Source: Flavobacterium tructae (GTDB lineage: Bacteria > Bacteroidota > Bacteroidia > Flavobacteriales > Flavobacteriaceae). From it: a stretch of 44,007 nucleotides of DNA. Shown in pieces: positions 24,022-32,200 of the stretch. The stretch lies in contig NZ_MUHH01000038.1 in the NCBI RefSeq assembly GCF_002217475.1, forward strand, positions 1-44,007, read 5' to 3'. The first letter of the stretch is position 1. The number at the start of each line of letters is the position of its first letter. Below the pieces are notes generated by a model. It worked only from the letters and a program-made list of their open reading frames with translations, ran no database searches and was not told the DNA's origin. The position numbers and the translations under genes were made by a program.

Positions 24022-25875
24022 TTAGTTAATGATTATTTTCCTGATGCTAGTTTTCGAATCTTTAACAATTTTTAAAATATAAATACCACTTGGTAAATGA
24101 CTTACTGAAATGGTGCTTTCTGTCGCGTTCTGTTTTTCAAAAACTTTCTGTCCTGAGAAGGAAACGATTTCTACAGCATAAGAAGAGCCAGATTCGTTTA
24201 AATTTATATTGAAATTCCCGTTAGAAGGATTTGGATAAACAATAATTCCGCTATAATCTGCAATGTTTTCTTCTCCTCCAGCTACAGTAGACTGTACTTT
24301 TTTGCTGCCTAAATTAGTACAGGTATCTTGTGAAAATGAATCCCATTGTGCACTCAGATTAAAAGTAGTACTTGGTGAAGTTACGGTTGATTTTCTTCTT
24401 AAAGTAACGTCAGCTCCAAAATTAGCAGTTCCGCCATTGAAAGTTCCGATGATGTCGATTAAAACGCCATTTTTGAATAAACCAATTGGGTCATTTCCGT
24501 TAAAGGCCATTTCAGTTGCTGTTGTCGAAATATTAGCCGCACTGGTTGAATAGCAGCTTGAAGATATGGAGCTGTTTACAATGACAAATTTACTTCCCGA
24601 GGCTAAGGTTCCGCTCAAAGCCAAACCGGTACTCCAGGAACCGGAACCGTTTGTTTGTTTTTTTATCGTATACGAAGCTAAACTCACAGAACTTCCTGTG
24701 TTATTGGCAATTTCAATTGCTTTATTGTTTCCGGAACCTTCGACGTATTCAGAGAAAAGAAGATCCGTTGTAGTTCCTGTTCCGCCGCTGTCGGTTGTAA
24801 CTGAAATGGTATTGCTTGAAGCGGAAACATTTCCTGCGGCATCTTTTGCTTTTACATAAATAGAATAAGCTGTTGCCGCGGTTAAACCTGTTATTGTTGC
24901 AGTTACACCGGAAACAGTGGTTTTTAAAGCGCTGTTTGCATAAATATCATAAGCTGTAACGGCTACATTATCGGTAGAAGCAGTCCAGGATAGTGTAATA
25001 GAAGTTGCTGTTTTTGAAGTCGAAGCTAAGCTTGTCGGTGCAGTTGGAGCCTGAGTGTCTGAAGAAGGTGCTCCTCCCCAAATTTGATTGACATATTCCG
25101 GATGATCGATATAAGGGTTTCTATTGTTCTGACGGGCATAAATGGCATTGTTTCGGGCAATTTCCCTTGAGCTTACAGGATCTTGTGTGTGCCAGGTTAT
25201 TAGAAGATTTAAGAATGCTGTAGTGAAAACTTTATTGCCGGAACCGTCAAACATAGGGAAAGAGTAACCCGCAACGGTATTTTCATAACGAGTGGCAAAG
25301 TAAAAATACATTCTGGCAATATCACCTTTGAATTCGTTTATAGGTTCGAAAACGGTTCCCGAGTATCCGGATACCGAACTGGAACCTAATTTACCTCCGT
25401 TTTGAGAAGTATAAGTAGCAGAACTAACATTCCCGTGAGGATAGTTGGATCGGATTCCGTTTACTTTTCCATCTGTCGGAGTGATAAAATGTGCATCGGA
25501 TACCATTGGAGATTGTTCGTTAAAAACCGATTGCGGAATGATATGCTCTCTGTTGTAGCAGTCACCTTCTGCAACGTAGTTCCCACAACGCTGTGTTGAT
25601 CCTGTGGTATAATTGTATGGGTCAGTTCCGGATGGGTTTTCGGAATACATGTCTAAAACAGTTCCGTCATTTTCGAAAAAATTATCGACATCGGAGGTTT
25701 GATAAGTGGTGTACAATCCCCCATATCCGTTATCGGTATGACCTTTAATAATGTTGTACAATTGTGTTTTCAACGTATAACCTGTTCCTGTTGCGGTGTT
25801 GTAATAGCCGGTGGGAATTTGCGCAAATGCCGTTGCGGCAAACATCAATAACAGTAAAAAGTAGTTTTTTTTCAT
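24022..25875 (-). CDS. secreted endonuclease I with fibronectin III, lamin-tail and T9SS sorting domains
   Basis: The protein has 617 residues. Signal peptide to about 19 (ATAFAQ). Endonuclease I domain about 20-270 with CYNREHIIPQS (His-containing active-site motif) and NNRNPYIDHPEYV. Fibronectin type III domain about 272-360 (APTAPTSLASTSKTATSITLSWTAS in outline). Lamin-tail-like domain about 368-510 (LLFSEYVEGSGNNKAIEIANNTG). C-terminal type IX secretion sorting domain about 540-617 (YPNPSNGNFNI ... SGIYILKIV ... KIIIN). It probably degrades extracellular DNA or RNA for nutrition. Domain order matches known flavobacterial secreted nucleases. Confidence 0.93.
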   Translation of the reverse strand: MKKNYFLLLLMFAATAFAQIPTGYYNTATGTGYTLKTQLYNIIKGHTDNGYGGLYTTYQTSDVDNFFENDGTVLDMYSENPSGTDPYNYTTGSTQRCGNYVAEGDCYNREHIIPQSVFNEQSPMVSDAHFITPTDGKVNGIRSNYPHGNVSSATYTSQNGGKLGSSSVSGYSGTVFEPINEFKGDIARMYFYFATRYENTVAGYSFPMFDGSGNKVFTTAFLNLLITWHTQDPVSSREIARNNAIYARQNNRNPYIDHPEYVNQIWGGAPSSDTQAPTAPTSLASTSKTATSITLSWTASTDNVAVTAYDIYANSALKTTVSGVTATITGLTAATAYSIYVKAKDAAGNVSASSNTISVTTDSGGTGTTTDLLFSEYVEGSGNNKAIEIANNTGSSVSLASYTIKKQTNGSGSWSTGLALSGTLASGSKFVIVNSSISSSCYSTSAANISTTATEMAFNGNDPIGLFKNGVLIDIIGTFNGGTANFGADVTLRRKSTVTSPSTTFNLSAQWDSFSQDTCTNLGSKKVQSTVAGGEENIADYSGIIVYPNPSNGNFNINLNESGSSYAVEIVSFSGQKVFEKQNATESTISVSHLPSGIYILKIVKDSKTSIRKIIIN

Positions 25876-26083
25876 AGTTAATAGTCTTTAAGATTTGGTT
25901 GTTTTTCTGTTTTTAAAATACTGAATTTTAGAATGTTGAAAATCAGTTTTAGCAAATCTACTATTTTTATGAATTATATAAGTTAAGTGATGTTTAATTT
26001 TGGATATATTTTCTTACGAGTGTTTTTTGGGGAAAGAAAAGATTTAACGTGCGGAGTTTTTTACAGTGAATTGAACGCAGTTT

Positions 26084-26212
26084 GTCATTTCGATCGAAGG
26101 GAGAAATCGCACGCGAAACTCCGTCCCAATTGTCGCCAATCTTTGTCGAATCCTACGTGTGATTTGCTTCGCCTGTTCACTGTCGCTCGAGTCTCCCTTC
26201 GGTCGAAATGAC
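26084..26212. repeat. 129-bp palindromic REP-like element
   Basis: The ends GTCATTTCGATCGAAGGGAG (26084-26103) and CTCCCTTCGGTCGAAATGAC (26193-26212) are inverted repeats with one mismatch. Inside, AAATCGCACG and CGTGTGATTT pair nearly perfectly. It ends six bases from the stop of the beta-helix lipoprotein gene. A 74-codon ORF predicted through it (HFDRREKS) is spurious. The rest of 25876-26083 shows no gene. Confidence 0.85.
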
Positions 26213-26218
26213 ATGAAA

Positions 26219-27736
26219 CTACTTAGGAAAAGCGGCGTTTTGATAAGCTCCTAAATCCGGAGGAGAAGTTCTTGTTTTTCCAATAATATCTAAAGGAATG
26301 TTATAGGCCTGGTTTCCTTTCGCGAAAGCGGAAGAAGTATTGTCAATGTTGAATAGGTTTTTAGCAACATTAAAGAACTTGGGATTTTCGTTCAGAATGA
26401 TTTGGTTGTAGTGTGCCGGGTCCGTTTTGAACTGGTAATCCGGATTGCTGGAAGAACTGCTGAATTTTAGCAAACAATTATTGAGTTGATACACAAAGGC
26501 GGCAGTGGTTTTTTTGTTTAAATTGAACTCGTTGGTTCCCGATCCGTAAATGATACAGTTGTTAAAAGTTGCCTGTGTCAGCGGATTTGTTTCCGGAACA
26601 GCATTGGCCAGACTGTTGCTGAGGCTAACTGCAAATTGAGAATTATTTGACCAGCTGTTGTTGAAGGTGCAATGGGTGAATTTATAATCTCCACCGTATA
26701 CACAAGACAAACTGGCGAGACCGGCATAATTGATAACAATGTTTTCTCCATTTATACGGGCATTTTGTGCCAGTATTCCATATTCGACACTGTTGTAAAT
26801 CTGAGTGTTTTTGATTTCAATAATCGAAGCAGGATTCGGATTCTTGAAATTTAAACCAATGACCGCGTTTTTCAGGGTAAGATGATTGATGGAGTGATTG
26901 GTACTTCCGTTAGCAAAAATAACAGAATTCCATTGTCCGGGAATATTATCGTAAAGTGATTCTAGTCGATCCCCTTCAAAAACAACTTCATTTTCTAATT
27001 TTGGAGTTGAAGAAGTGGTTCCTTTAATTTGTAAAGAAGCTTTATCGTCGACAAAAAGACCTGAATTGGCATGGAAGTATACGCGTGCACCCGCTTCAAA
27101 AGTCACCGTTTTGTTTTTAGGAACACCGGCAAATCCGTAAATTACATAAGGTTTTTGTTTGGTGAAAAGCAATTCGTTTCCGTTGACAGGATCGTTATCA
27201 TTCAGGTAAAAACCATCTACATCTTTGCCTTCAATTTTAATTTTCTCTTTGGTTCCATCAGGATTTTGTTGTGGATAAAGAAAAACAGCATCCTGAATCA
27301 GTGTGACCAAAGCGACTTGTTGTAGATTAGCGCCGCTGTCAAACTGAATCTGATCGGTATATAAAAAATCGGTTGGATTTGCATCTGTAATATCTGCGGT
27401 GGTTTCTACAAAAATGTACAAACTGTCTTTAGCTAAAAGTGTGACGTCTTTGAAAATTTTACCATTGTTTCCGCTCATACCGTCGACTGTCATTCTGTAT
27501 TTTGAATTTAAGCCATTTTTGAGCTGAATAATAGGAATGGAGATGTCGTTTTTACTTCGGTTGTATACTTTAAGCTGATAGGTAGCAGAGCCAATATTCT
27601 TGAAAACAGTGTCCAGATAAACGGTGTCTTTAGAAAACTTTAAATCTCCGGAACTGGCAATGGTATCAAAATCAGTTCGGCAAGAACTAAAAGCTAGAAT
27701 TATTCCGAAAATGAAAAGTACAAAGTATTGACGCAT
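26219..27736 (-). CDS. beta-helix lipoprotein, unknown function
   Basis: The protein has 505 residues from the second Met (27736), which gives a signal with lipobox AFSSC; the first Met at 27757 lies inside a repeat element and is not needed. After an N-terminal beta-sandwich-like part (about 20-140; SGDLKFSKDTVYLDTVFKNIGS), residues about 190-480 show right-handed beta-helix features: VTFEAGARVYFHANSGLFVDDKAS, GQWNSVIFANGSTNHSINHL, NTQIYNSVEYGILAQNARINGE. It probably sits on the outer membrane. This type is common in Bacteroidota; no enzymatic motif seen. Confidence 0.75.
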   Translation of the reverse strand: MRQYFVLFIFGIILAFSSCRTDFDTIASSGDLKFSKDTVYLDTVFKNIGSATYQLKVYNRSKNDISIPIIQLKNGLNSKYRMTVDGMSGNNGKIFKDVTLLAKDSLYIFVETTADITDANPTDFLYTDQIQFDSGANLQQVALVTLIQDAVFLYPQQNPDGTKEKIKIEGKDVDGFYLNDNDPVNGNELLFTKQKPYVIYGFAGVPKNKTVTFEAGARVYFHANSGLFVDDKASLQIKGTTSSTPKLENEVVFEGDRLESLYDNIPGQWNSVIFANGSTNHSINHLTLKNAVIGLNFKNPNPASIIEIKNTQIYNSVEYGILAQNARINGENIVINYAGLASLSCVYGGDYKFTHCTFNNSWSNNSQFAVSLSNSLANAVPETNPLTQATFNNCIIYGSGTNEFNLNKKTTAAFVYQLNNCLLKFSSSSSNPDYQFKTDPAHYNQIILNENPKFFNVAKNLFNIDNTSSAFAKGNQAYNIPLDIIGKTRTSPPDLGAYQNAAFPK

Positions 27737-27745
27737 TTGAATGAG

Positions 27746-27838
27746 TTTTTTTGCCACGGATTAAAAGGATTAGAATGATTTTGCACGCAGCAAAAATATA
27801 ATCTGTAATAATCTGTGCAATCTGTGGCATAAAAAAAA
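27746..27838. repeat. palindromic intergenic element
   Basis: TTTGCCACGGATT (within 27746-27762) and AATCTGTGGCA (27819-27829), followed by an A run, form an imperfect hairpin. The left half (GCCACGGATTAAAAGGATT) closely matches the element at 42061, showing a dispersed family. It overlaps the alternative start of the beta-helix lipoprotein. Confidence 0.7.
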
Positions 27839-27982
27839 GTCTCAGCAACAGATTAACAATTAATGTTTTTGTAAAAATAACAAAAAACTTACACGTTTGA
27901 AGTGGATTTTTAATTTTAGAATGGGATTTTCAAATTTGTATCTCATCTTTTCTTTAATTTTACGTTTTTAAAGACTATTTTA

Positions 27983-28414
27983 ATGAATTATACAAAAGAG
28001 CAGATTTTAGCGCGCTGTAATGAGTTCTCAAAAAACACATTGATGGAAACGCTAAAAATAGAATATATCGATGCAGGGCCTGATTTTTTAACTGCAAAAA
28101 TGCCTGTAAATCCTTCTGTTCATCAGCCAATGGGCTTGTTACACGGTGGAGCTTCAGTAGCTCTGGCAGAAAGTGTTGGTAGTGCAGCATCCTTCTTTTT
28201 TATCGATATGAAAGAACAGGAAGTACGTGGCATAGAAATTTCGGCAAATCACTTGAAAAGTATTCGGGAAGGCTGGGTTTTCGGAACCGCAAGAATCATT
28301 CACAAAGGAAGAAGTATTCACTTGTGGGAAATCAAGATTACTGATGAAGAAGGAAATCTGATTTCGCTTTGCAAACTGACCAATATGGTTTTGGAAAAAA
28401 AGAAAACAGTATAG
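27983..28414 (+). CDS. menI: hotdog-fold thioesterase, likely DHNA-CoA thioesterase
   Basis: The protein has 143 residues, typical for the PaaI/YbdB family. Key segment: QPMGLLHGGASVALAESVGS (about 46-65), containing the HGG helix and the E that acts as catalytic acid in YbdB-like enzymes. Then GIEISANHLKSIREG and the FGTARIIHKGRSIHLWEIKI strand. It lies five bases before isochorismate synthase, so it most likely hydrolyses 1,4-dihydroxy-2-naphthoyl-CoA in menaquinone synthesis. The symbol is given by context; substrate specificity cannot be read from sequence. Confidence 0.75.
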   Translation: MNYTKEQILARCNEFSKNTLMETLKIEYIDAGPDFLTAKMPVNPSVHQPMGLLHGGASVALAESVGSAASFFFIDMKEQEVRGIEISANHLKSIREGWVFGTARIIHKGRSIHLWEIKITDEEGNLISLCKLTNMVLEKKKTV

Positions 28415-28419
28415 GAAGT

Positions 28420-29487
28420 ATGAATGATTTTTTTTCTAAAATTAAAGTACAGTACGAAAAGTGTTTGCCTTTTGTAATGTACTCTAAACCGAATTCTACT
28501 ACCATTTTTGCGCTTTTGCAGCAAAATGACACGTTACATAAAATCTCCGATTACAAGGAAAAAGGTTTTGTTTTTGCTTCTTTTGATGAAAAACAACTGA
28601 TATTGATTCCGGAGAATGAATCCGAAATTTTAACAGCAGAACAGCTGGAAATTGCTTTTGAGGCTGCTGAAATTGAAGAATCAGGTATTGATAACGAGGC
28701 CAGGTTACACTATGAAGCATTGGTTTCAAAAGGAATTCAGGCGATTCAAAACGATGAGTTTAAAAAAGTAGTATTGTCCAGAAGCGAAAAAGTAACTTTA
28801 AGCGAGTTCGATTTTGTGTCTACTTTTCAGCACCTGATTCAATTGTATCCCACGACTTTTTCATATGTTTTTTTTCATCCAAAAATTGGTTTGTGGATGG
28901 GAGCCACACCGGAACGATTGCTGAAAGCCAATGGAAATGTTTTTGAAACAGTGGCTTTGGCCGGAACACAAAAAGCAACGCTGGAAGCGGATATTTTATG
29001 GCAGCAAAAGGAGAAAGACGAGCAGCAATATGTTACGGATTTTATTGTAAAAAGATTGCGTGAAGTAGCTTCTTCTGTAGATGTGTCTGAACCTTACAGT
29101 GTAAAAGCGGGATCGATCTGGCATATCAAAACAGATATCTCGGGAGTATTGAATGAGAATTCGACGCTTGAGGAAGTAATTGATACATTACATCCAACGC
29201 CCGCAGTTTGCGGTCTGCCAAAGAAAAAGGCAAAGGCATTTATTATTGAAAATGAAAATTACGACAGGACTTTTTACACGGGATTTCTAGGGGAGTTGAA
29301 CAGCAGTTTTGCTCATGATGAGATCAGTTCTGATTTCTACGTAAATTTACGCAGCATGCAAATTCAGGAGAATAAGGCGATTCTTTACATGGGTTGCGGT
29401 ATTACAAAAGAAAGCGTTCCGGAAAAGGAATGGGAGGAAAGCGTGAACAAGTCGATGACAATGAAAAGAGTTTTGAAGATAAAATAA
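28420..29487 (+). CDS. menF: isochorismate synthase
   Basis: The protein has 355 residues from ATG 28420, just after the thioesterase stop; the longer frame overlaps it. Chorismate-binding family motifs: KVVLSRSE, YVFFHPKIGLWMGATPERLL, ETVALAGTQ, HPTPAVCGLPKKKA, ENENYDRTFYTGFLGEL and GCGITKESVPEKEWEE. It converts chorismate to isochorismate, the first committed step of menaquinone biosynthesis. No siderophore genes are near, so MenF rather than EntC. menD does not follow; a heptamer repeat and bshB1 come next. Confidence 0.9.
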   Translation: MNDFFSKIKVQYEKCLPFVMYSKPNSTTIFALLQQNDTLHKISDYKEKGFVFASFDEKQLILIPENESEILTAEQLEIAFEAAEIEESGIDNEARLHYEALVSKGIQAIQNDEFKKVVLSRSEKVTLSEFDFVSTFQHLIQLYPTTFSYVFFHPKIGLWMGATPERLLKANGNVFETVALAGTQKATLEADILWQQKEKDEQQYVTDFIVKRLREVASSVDVSEPYSVKAGSIWHIKTDISGVLNENSTLEEVIDTLHPTPAVCGLPKKKAKAFIIENENYDRTFYTGFLGELNSSFAHDEISSDFYVNLRSMQIQENKAILYMGCGITKESVPEKEWEESVNKSMTMKRVLKIK

Positions 29488-29498
29488 GTTGGAAAAAA

Positions 29499-29577
29499 GT
29501 TTCAGGTTTCAGGTTTCAAGTTTTGTTGTTAACCTGAAACCTGAAACCTGAAACAAAGAAAACTTGAAACCTGAAAC
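29499..29577. repeat. heptamer (TTTCAGG/TTTCAAG) inverted repeat
   Basis: GTTTCAGGTTTCAGGTT at 29499-29515 is the exact reverse complement of 29531-29547, with further CTGAAAC and CTTGAAAC units to 29577. It lies 12 bases after the menF stop and may work as a terminator. The same heptamers recur at 30598-30702. Confidence 0.9.
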
Positions 29578-29649
29578 AAAAAAAAGAAAAAAGAGTAAAG
29601 AAAATAGATAAAACATCAATTTTGATTTTTGACATTGATATTAAAAATT

Positions 29650-30366
29650 ATGAAACTAGACATATTAGCATTTGGTGCACATCCTGATGATGTAGAATTG
29701 GGTTGCGCAGGAACAATTTTAAAAGAAGTATCACTGGGTAAAAAAGTGGGTATTGTCGATTTGACACGTGGAGAGTTAGGAACGCGTGGTACGGCGGAAA
29801 TTAGAGATGAAGAAGCAAAAGAGGCAGCAAAGATATTAGGAGTTTTGGTTCGTGAAAATCTGGGTATGCGTGATGGTTTTTTTACGAATGATGAAAAACA
29901 CCAGCTGGAGGTCATTAAAATGATTCGAAAGTACAAGCCCGAGATTGTATTGTGTAATGCAATTGACGACCGCCATATCGATCACGGGAAAGGGAGTAAA
30001 TTAGTTTCGGATGCCTGCTTCTTGTCCGGATTGGCAAAAATCGAAACCTCGATCGATGGAGAGCGTCAGGAAGCTTGGCGACCAAAGGTGGTGTATCATT
30101 ACATACAGTGGAAAAACATCGTGCCTGACTTTGTAGTGGACATCACAGGTTTTGAAAAGAAAAAGGTTGAAGCAGTTTCGGCATATAAAACTCAGTTTTA
30201 TGACCCAAATTCAAAAGAACCTGCTACTCCAATTACGAGTAAAAACTTCTTTGAGAGTTTAGATTATCGTGCGAAGGATCTAGGAAGGCTTGTTGGTAAA
30301 GATTTTGCTGAAGGTTTTACTGTTGAAAGGTGTTTGGCTGTCAATAGTTTAGAAAATTTACTGTAA
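29650..30366 (+). CDS. bshB1: bacillithiol biosynthesis deacetylase BshB1 (PIG-L family)
   Basis: The protein has 238 residues from the ATG at 29650 (the frame extends seven codons upstream). Zinc-binding PIG-L motif AHPDDVELG (residues 10-18) and HIDHGKG (about 107-113). It contains the BshB1-like ELGTRGTAEIRDEEA segment and LGRLVGKDFAEGF near the end. It removes the acetyl group from GlcNAc-malate to give GlcN-malate in bacillithiol synthesis; cytoplasmic. It lies alone between two heptamer repeat arrays, with tRNA-His following. Confidence 0.92.
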   Translation: MKLDILAFGAHPDDVELGCAGTILKEVSLGKKVGIVDLTRGELGTRGTAEIRDEEAKEAAKILGVLVRENLGMRDGFFTNDEKHQLEVIKMIRKYKPEIVLCNAIDDRHIDHGKGSKLVSDACFLSGLAKIETSIDGERQEAWRPKVVYHYIQWKNIVPDFVVDITGFEKKKVEAVSAYKTQFYDPNSKEPATPITSKNFFESLDYRAKDLGRLVGKDFAEGFTVERCLAVNSLENLL

Positions 30367-30382
30367 ATTTTTGATTTTTTTC

Positions 30383-30413
30383 TTTGTAGAACTCAACATT
30401 AGTTATATATTTG
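30383..30413 (+). promoter_or_regulatory. tRNA-His promoter (TTTG-N19-TATATTTG)
   Basis: -33 box TTTG at 30383-30386 and -7 box TATATTTG at 30406-30413, 19 bases apart: full consensus for the Bacteroidota main sigma factor, 35 bases before the tRNA. Confidence 0.85.
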
Positions 30414-30448
30414 CACTCGCTAAGCAGAAATGCACAAGCAGAAAAATG

Positions 30449-30522
30449 GTGGTTGTAGCTCAGTTGGTTAGAGTAGCGGTTTGTGGTGCCGCGGGTCGCC
30501 GGTTCGAACCCGGTCAGCCACC
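30449..30522 (+). tRNA. tRNA-His (anticodon GTG)
   Basis: Cloverleaf read by eye: acceptor GTGGTTG with CAGCCAC, D arm AGCTCAGTTGGTTAGAGT, anticodon stem GCGGT/GCCGC with loop TTGTGGT (anticodon GTG), T arm with TTCGAAC. G at 30448 pairs with discriminator C at 30522, the extra G-1 typical of tRNA-His. CCA is not encoded. Confidence 0.95.
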
Positions 30523-30531
30523 CAGAAATTT

Positions 30532-30561
30532 AAAGCCTTGAAGAAATTCAAGGCTTTTTTT
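30532..30561 (+). terminator. tRNA-His terminator
   Basis: AAAGCCTTGAA, short loop, TTCAAGGCTTT and a T run; ten bases after the tRNA. Confidence 0.9.
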
Positions 30562-30597
30562 GTTTTTATACAAAAACGAATCTTGAGAGTTTTAAAA

Positions 30598-30702
30598 TTT
30601 CAGGTTTCAAGTTTCAGGTTTCAGGTTTCAAGTTTCAAGTTTCAGGTTTCAAGTTTCAGGTTTCAAGTTTCAGGTTTCAAGTTTCAGGTTCCAAGTTTCA
30701 GG
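30598..30702 (+). repeat. heptamer tandem array, 15 units of TTTCAGG/TTTCAAG
   Basis: Fifteen contiguous 7-base units, alternating mostly TTTCAGG and TTTCAAG, one with TTCCAAG. Translating through it yields a spurious repetitive ORF (30481-30732). The orientation is opposite to the right half of the repeat at 29531-29577. Confidence 0.95.
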
Positions 30703-30735
30703 CTTCCGTTTCGAGCTTTGTGGGTAATATAGTAA

Positions 30736-30784
30736 GCTGTTGCTCTGAATGAGCCTTAGCGACAGCATAGTGCAAAGCACTATG
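30736..30784. repeat. two adjacent hairpins, structured intergenic element
   Basis: GCTGTTGCT/AGCGACAGC (30736-30744, 30758-30766, one T-G pair) is followed directly by CATAGTGC-AAA-GCACTATG (30766-30784). Candidate repeat or small RNA; no promoter seen. Confidence 0.5.
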
Positions 30785-30997
30785 ATCTAGGTTAGGTAGT
30801 ATCGTCCAGAAGAGCAGAGAGCAGATCAGCTACAGAATTTCATTATCAAATAAAAAAAATAATTTTCTATGATTTTAATCATGTAATGGGTTGAAGTTCA
30901 GTACTACCTTTACAATGTAAAAGATAAGTACTTAACCTATAAGAGTATGGTTTTATAAAGTAAAAATGGTAGCACTGTAAGGAAGATCCTAGCATTT

Positions 30998-31090
30998 CTC
31001 CTGAATCGAATTTAAAATTTAGAATCTGAATAATTTGTAATAAACCCCAATAATTACAAAAAAATCTAAAGGGCAATTTCGATTCAGGAG
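30998..31090. repeat. 93-bp nested inverted repeat
   Basis: CTCCTGAATCGAA (30998-31010) pairs perfectly with TTCGATTCAGGAG (31078-31090). Within it TTTGTAAT pairs with ATTACAAA. The region 30523-31259 has no clear gene apart from a 28-codon ORF; this element may be a structured RNA or a mobile relic. Confidence 0.6.
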
Positions 31091-31128
31091 TTTTTAATTT
31101 AAAAGGGGTGGTTGTGAAATAATAAGAA

Positions 31129-31215
31129 ATGAAACTTACAGCGTTTATGAAGATTCTTAAAACTTTTTTTAGTGGATTTGGTGAACTGGTGAGAGAAATA
31201 AACAAAAAAGCATGA
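31129..31215 (+). CDS. 28-codon ORF, amphipathic peptide
   Basis: Translation starts MKLTAFMKILKTFFSGFGEL and ends VREINKKA. It is followed by a strong terminator whose stem includes the stop codon. It resembles short amphipathic peptides, but nothing else supports translation. Confidence 0.3.
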   Translation: MKLTAFMKILKTFFSGFGELVREINKKA

Positions 31216-31238
31216 TTAAAAAATCATGCTTTTTTGTT
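31201..31238. terminator. bidirectional terminator
   Basis: AACAAAAAAGCATGATT and AATCATGCTTTTTTGTT form a perfect 17-bp stem with a four-base loop. On the minus strand it follows the zinc metallopeptidase gene. Confidence 0.9.
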
Positions 31239-31259
31239 TATTATAATTTAGTTTGTGAA

Positions 31260-32108
31260 CTATCTTATTTCATCAAAGGTATTCCCTTGTTTAATGTCTC
31301 CGGTTTGGAAACCTTTTTTGAACCAGAACACTCTCTGTGCGGATGTACCATGAGTAAAGGAATCCGGAACCACTTGTCCCTGCATTTTGCTCTGAATGGC
31401 ATCATCACCAACAGCGTTGGCTGCACTTAAGGCTTCTTCAATATCACCAGCTTCTATATATTGCTGATTGTCATGAGCCCATACTCCGGCATAAAAGTCG
31501 GCTTGTAATTCCAGCGCTACAGACAGTTTATTGGCTTCGGCTTCACTTTTTCCTTCCTGTGCTTCTCGCATTTTTGCCGAGGTCCCCAGTAGTGTTTGTA
31601 TGTGGTGGCCAATTTCGTGCGCTATAACGTACGCAATAGCAAAATCCCCACCTTGGGCACCAAATTTAGTTTTTAGTTCTTCAAAGAAGCCTAAATCCAT
31701 ATATACCTTTTGGTCTCCCGGGCAATAAAATGGTCCTGACGCTGATGATGCGCCCCCACAGGCTGTGTTTACGGATCCTCTGAAAAGTACTAATTTTGGT
31801 TTTTTATAAGTAAGTCCTTCTGCTGCGAATTTTTTCTCCCAGGTGTCTTCGGTTTTAGCTAAAACAGATCTTACGAAATGTCCCATTTCTTCATCTTCTT
31901 TACTCAATGGGGCAGCAGTCTCAGTGGCTTGTTGTCCGCCTTGCATTTGCTCCAATACATTACCTACAGTTTGGCCGGTTTCACCACCAAAAACATTTAA
32001 TAATAGAATAATAATACCGATAACGCCACCGCCAATGGCAACTTTTCCACCAGAAATTGATCTTCGGTCTTCAACATTATCGCTTTCTCGCGTTCCTTTC
32101 CATTTCAT
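31260..32108 (-). CDS. YpfJ-type neutral zinc metallopeptidase
   Basis: The protein has 282 residues. One N-terminal membrane segment about 24-42 (VAIGGGVIGIIILLLNVF) after MKWKGTRESDNVEDRR, the usual start of this family. Zinc-peptidase motif IAHEIGHHIQ about residues 163-172. Family segments FYCPGDQKVYMDLGFFEEL, ALELQADFYAGVWAH and TSAQRVFWFKKGFQTGD are clear. It is membrane-anchored; the substrate is unknown. It is followed by a strong bidirectional terminator. Confidence 0.93.
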   Translation of the reverse strand: MKWKGTRESDNVEDRRSISGGKVAIGGGVIGIIILLLNVFGGETGQTVGNVLEQMQGGQQATETAAPLSKEDEEMGHFVRSVLAKTEDTWEKKFAAEGLTYKKPKLVLFRGSVNTACGGASSASGPFYCPGDQKVYMDLGFFEELKTKFGAQGGDFAIAYVIAHEIGHHIQTLLGTSAKMREAQEGKSEAEANKLSVALELQADFYAGVWAHDNQQYIEAGDIEEALSAANAVGDDAIQSKMQGQVVPDSFTHGTSAQRVFWFKKGFQTGDIKQGNTFDEIR

Positions 32109-32200
32109 AGTAATTTGGATTTTAGTTCGTAAAGGTTTGTGTTGTACGAATTTATATTTTTTTTAGGAATAATGACGTAATAGCCGAATTTAGTTTTGCA

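Noticed and set aside
25987..26211. 74-codon ORF on the plus strand containing HFDRREKS
   Set aside because: It is a translation through the palindromic REP-like element at 26084-26212; such peptides are known artefacts of this repeat type.
28420..29487. Siderophore-type EntC instead of MenF
   Set aside because: The gene is coupled to a hotdog thioesterase and there are no siderophore synthesis genes nearby, so menaquinone is more likely.
30481..30732. 83-codon ORF with repeated FKFQVSSFRFQVSS
   Set aside because: It runs through the tRNA-His gene and the heptamer array; the repetitive peptide only mirrors the DNA repeat.
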